Shown here piece by piece: positions 5,601 to 7,249 of a DNA stretch of 7,249 nucleotides. The stretch is from Planctomycetota bacterium (lineage in GTDB: Bacteria > Planctomycetota > UBA1135 > UBA2386), in NCBI GenBank assembly GCA_003235605.1, contig QJVU01000404.1, forward strand, positions 1 through 7,249, in the 5' to 3' direction. The notes beneath the pieces are model-generated. The model was not told the DNA's origin. It saw only the letters and a program-made list of their open reading frames with translations, and searched no databases. A program made the translations under genes and the position numbers. Positions within the stretch are counted from its first letter, which is position 1; every line of letters begins with the position of its first letter.

Positions 5601-7249
5601 CGAGCCACCCAAGCAACTGCCGGCTTTTACCGCCTTCGTCGGCGATGAGGCCCTGCGTCACCCCGGCATGCCCATGCGGCCGACGCCGGGTCTCCGCCTG
5701 GCCTGGGGCAGGGCCCTGCTCGGGGTGCGCTGCGAGCGGGGGCCGTTGTCCCTGACGGTGGGACGACCGCTCAGCGGCCGGTTGCTGGGGGACCTGTCCC
5801 CTGGCCTGGCTGCCGTGCTGTGTGACGCCAAGGGCTACCCCCTCGCTCTCGCGAACCCGGGGGGCCGCGGCTCCCCGATCCCCGGAGGCATGCTCCGGAC
5901 CACTGCGGTGGCACCGGAGATGATGGCAGCCCGGGCGCAGGCCGCGGATTCCGTGCGCGAGACCGGCGAGGCAGATCTGCGCGTGCACCGCGCTGCGGGC
6001 CAGGAGTGGCTCGGCATCTACGACCTCGTGAGGGATGCCGAGGGCACGCCGCGTGCCATCCTCGGTCTCCTGGACCAGAACAGTGTAGCCACCCTGGAAC
6101 TGGGCCTCGGCCGGGTTCCCGTGCGGGGTTTCTTCCTGGGCGTGGCCACGATTCTCCTGGTCCTGGCGCTGGTGCTGGGGTCGGTGGTGACCACTCGGAT
6201 CACCCGCCCCATTGAGGAACTGGAGGAGGGCGCCGAGGCGTTGCGCCGCGGCGAGCTGGACGTGCGGGTGCCCGAGCAGGATGGCGGCCAGCTTGGCCGG
6301 CTTACCCATGCCTTCAACCAGATGGCCCAGGACCTGCGCAACCGGATCCGCGACCTGGACCACCTGAACCGCGGCATTCGGGATCTCACGGCGGGCCTGG
6401 ACCTGGATCAGGTAGTTCGAAGCACCGTTGCCATCTTCCGCCGCCACAGCCCCGCGGACCAGGTTTGGGTGCTGCTCCTGGACCGGGAGAGGGATCGCGC
6501 CGAGGTGCTGGGCCGGGAGCGCCAGGAGGTGGACCGGGCCGCTCCCGACGTCGCGACTCTGCTGAAGGCCACCGGCCCCATGACGATGTGCCTGGAGCCT
6601 CCTGCAGAGCAGGAAGCGCCGGGCTTGCAGGAGTTGTTTGCCGGTTGTGGTTCCCTACTCTGCCTGCCCCTCGTCCTGGCAGGACAGGTGCGGGGATCCA
6701 TTCTGTTGTTGTTCCAGTCCGCGCACCCCTCCGCGGTGAACCTGGAACTGCTCACGACCCTGGCGGCCCAGACCGTCACGGCTTTGGACAATGCCCGTCT
6801 CTATCGCCACGCCGTGGAGGACCCCTACACCGGCGCCTACGTGAAGGAGTACTTCCGGCGTCGCGTAGTCGAGGCGGTGGACGAAGCCCATCACCAGGGC
6901 ACCACGCTGGCGCTCATCGGCGTCAGGCTTCTGGATGAGGCGAAGCTGCGGGAGGCCTTGGGCACCGAGGGCCACGGCCGCTACTTGGAGCGGGTCTGCA
7001 GCATTCTGCGTCGCCAGATGCCAGAAGCCCTGCTGCTCTGCCGCTCAGCTGAGGACGCGTTCGAGGCCTTGCTCGTGGGAACGGCTCCCGAGACCGCGAC
7101 CAGGCGTTTGGACCACTTTGCCCGGGCGGTGGCAGCTGCCGACCTGGGCCCGATCGGTCCACCGCGCCTCCGCTGCGCAAGTGTGACGTTTCCCTCTGAA
7201 GGTGCCAGCGCCGAGTTCCTGTTCCATGCCCTCGAGACGCGTCTGCGCA
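2650..7249 (+). CDS. Giant membrane sensor: CBM9-like, Cache-like, HAMP, GAF, degenerate GGDEF (3' end outside window)
   Basis: One frame open for at least 1533 codons and cut by the window edge. Numbering is from TTG 2650. Residues 1-24 look like a signal peptide (Lys-rich start, core LLWMAAVV). A CBM9-like beta-sandwich spans about 48-265, with VDGELAEW (53-60), HLYLAGTVQD and GDAIEVFLD (127-135); that family binds sugars. TM1 is 289-306 and TM2 324-340. A second extracytoplasmic region, 345-829, ends in a Cache-like stretch (about 748-817). TM3 is 831-850 and TM4 864-887. A third extracytoplasmic region, 888-1160, is also Cache-like (WLGIYDLVRDAEGTPRAI). TM5 is 1161-1182, HAMP about 1172-1237 (RITRPIEEL), GAF about 1243-1388. 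A GGDEF-like domain begins DPYTGAY at 1391, but RYGGDEF is replaced by RSAEDAF (1465-1471), so cyclase activity is unlikely. Helix count puts all three sensor regions outside and HAMP inside. The ATG at 2689 would discard the charged signal-peptide start, so an upstream TTG (2650 or 2668) or CTG is preferred. Ligand and final output are unknown. Confidence 0.85.
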   Translation, partial: MGPLAKLANKLLWMAAVVSSGGLTGQNDHLGQRPPEDRHPELRVPYCPGGIQVDGELAEWKSKGHGVLRLQHSWQVWDQERRGAWGGPTDLSAEFYLCYDSAHLYLAGTVQDQSLVPPQSGQRWNEGDAIEVFLDCRRRDQHGWPLVEPGQQPRSMGPDQPQVFLMPLNPGRRWGVVESLTRPTGEDLTGILVACKKTSTGYAFEARLPFHNFFDPADGPSFQQIDFNLALDDFDEGTERYQYMTWTGTNPTRDAANHGKIRFDGPPPLARSSLGMGVDSKVVRVVQHAPYAVAAGVLLLLLLLVLRRTSGVKLSPLPSRLLRAAGVLLLIGGSLLPQVSGLRRKDAARAQLDRATDMLASELPKMERGTLGSYLGGQRDRPLLDLLKGRRIERRPFSSHVLLSELAPSRFGPGPMRYPQDFFDVRPYWIPLTRDRQQWFTFSEPLGGRKLNVVVAGPPGTAERFELELAFRLEDDESEATVFAEDFGSAMPTDAFGQPGRQMAYATVELPERVRSLGINTVDQDDLVLVGLTVVPGEPGQEMLPLNLGQPSMSGVPSELRDQYPEDAGIELLRDGKARVQMPGGHGSFDRMWLFYRALYPGFLVGEIDKGREVCRVTARFAAGSQAGQQHPPKVVTLRHQESLLFEQLDKNQEKEPTMDPRAQVAFRWREADQAQRINLVYEVDLPDGAVLESLEFENLGPYPVRFRSVVFGNEEPGARLDLKDSPLESAAGKVQLRETYRQQASGVDFGIYRNGYLTASGLPTGAADMRLTIPLAVQKRLGSVAADQYLREGDALVMERFLPLTGEGWAGAVLGMRVKDPLFAAHQRRVSLVGLCLVLGAMPLLLLLFGDALAWVSNLRLRLMLVVSVATLVPLGLLFVFLVDLLETDHENEQRRAMQQAVATTQGQLKERCAQLLSTARTWLSDLDRDYRRLVGTEPPDNGLDLGAAWDRVRDALASTLGNQWPPDWDGGFLRLDYHPERAEPPKQLPAFTAFVGDEALRHPGMPMRPTPGLRLAWGRALLGVRCERGPLSLTVGRPLSGRLLGDLSPGLAAVLCDAKGYPLALANPGGRGSPIPGGMLRTTAVAPEMMAARAQAADSVRETGEADLRVHRAAGQEWLGIYDLVRDAEGTPRAILGLLDQNSVATLELGLGRVPVRGFFLGVATILLVLALVLGSVVTTRITRPIEELEEGAEALRRGELDVRVPEQDGGQLGRLTHAFNQMAQDLRNRIRDLDHLNRGIRDLTAGLDLDQVVRSTVAIFRRHSPADQVWVLLLDRERDRAEVLGRERQEVDRAAPDVATLLKATGPMTMCLEPPAEQEAPGLQELFAGCGSLLCLPLVLAGQVRGSILLLFQSAHPSAVNLELLTTLAAQTVTALDNARLYRHAVEDPYTGAYVKEYFRRRVVEAVDEAHHQGTTLALIGVRLLDEAKLREALGTEGHGRYLERVCSILRRQMPEALLLCRSAEDAFEALLVGTAPETATRRLDHFARAVAAADLGPIGPPRLRCASVTFPSEGASAEFLFHALETRLR
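3544..3561 (+). repeat. Hexamer CTCCTG x3 encoding the TM1 leucine run
   Basis: Three exact copies of CTCCTG encode six leucines in the first internal membrane helix, within a run of seven. A six-base unit would change length by two residues without frameshift, so slippage would alter helix length only. It may simply reflect leucine codon preference (CTC/CTG) in a GC-rich genome. Confidence 0.6.

Noticed and set aside
4279..6447. A 722-codon open frame on the minus strand opposite the sensor gene
   Set aside because: Its codons pair exactly in register with the sense codons, so it stays open simply because the sense gene lacks CTA, TTA and TCA there; it ends exactly where the sense gene uses CTA (4279). 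The translation is low-complexity, rich in Gln, His, Arg and Ala, and shows no recognisable domain, while the sense frame has clear domains.

Overview
This is a GC-rich bacterial window with two genes on the + strand. The first is an essentially complete pnp gene (polynucleotide phosphorylase). The second is one very long open reading frame that starts about 100 bases after the pnp stop and is still open at the window's right edge. The combination of a diverged PNPase, a CBM9-like module on a membrane sensor, and HAMP/GAF/GGDEF-type parts suggests a free-living Gram-negative-type environmental bacterium. Planctomycetota or another deep-branching high-GC phylum is my best guess, but it is weak: no rRNA or other marker is present.

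Region 1 (about 7-2550): PNPase with two RNase PH folds, an intact phosphorolytic active site, a KH domain and an S1 domain. It is longer than the usual ~700 residues because of an N-terminal extension of about 40 residues and a tail of about 107 residues that is first acidic, then rich in Arg-Gly. A perfect 8-bp hairpin straddles its stop codon.

Region 2 (2551-2649): a short intergenic gap with part of the hairpin and a weak Shine-Dalgarno-like AAAGGG. I see no convincing promoter.

Region 3 (about 2650-7249): a giant modular membrane protein, at least 1533 residues in this window. Its order is signal peptide, CBM9-like beta-sandwich, TM1-TM2, a large second extracytoplasmic region (possible duplicated beta-rich segments, then a Cache-like segment), TM3-TM4, a third extracytoplasmic Cache-like region, TM5, HAMP, GAF, and a degenerate GGDEF-like domain with the catalytic signature lost. 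The C-terminus, and so the true output, lies outside the window. The architecture implies sensing of an extracellular ligand, possibly carbohydrate, passed through HAMP and GAF to a cytoplasmic output.

The two genes point the same way. Whether they are co-transcribed is unresolved, because the stop-codon hairpin could end or protect the pnp message. No tRNA, rRNA, CRISPR array, transposon or attachment site was seen. Very long antisense reading frames exist but are explained by codon composition.
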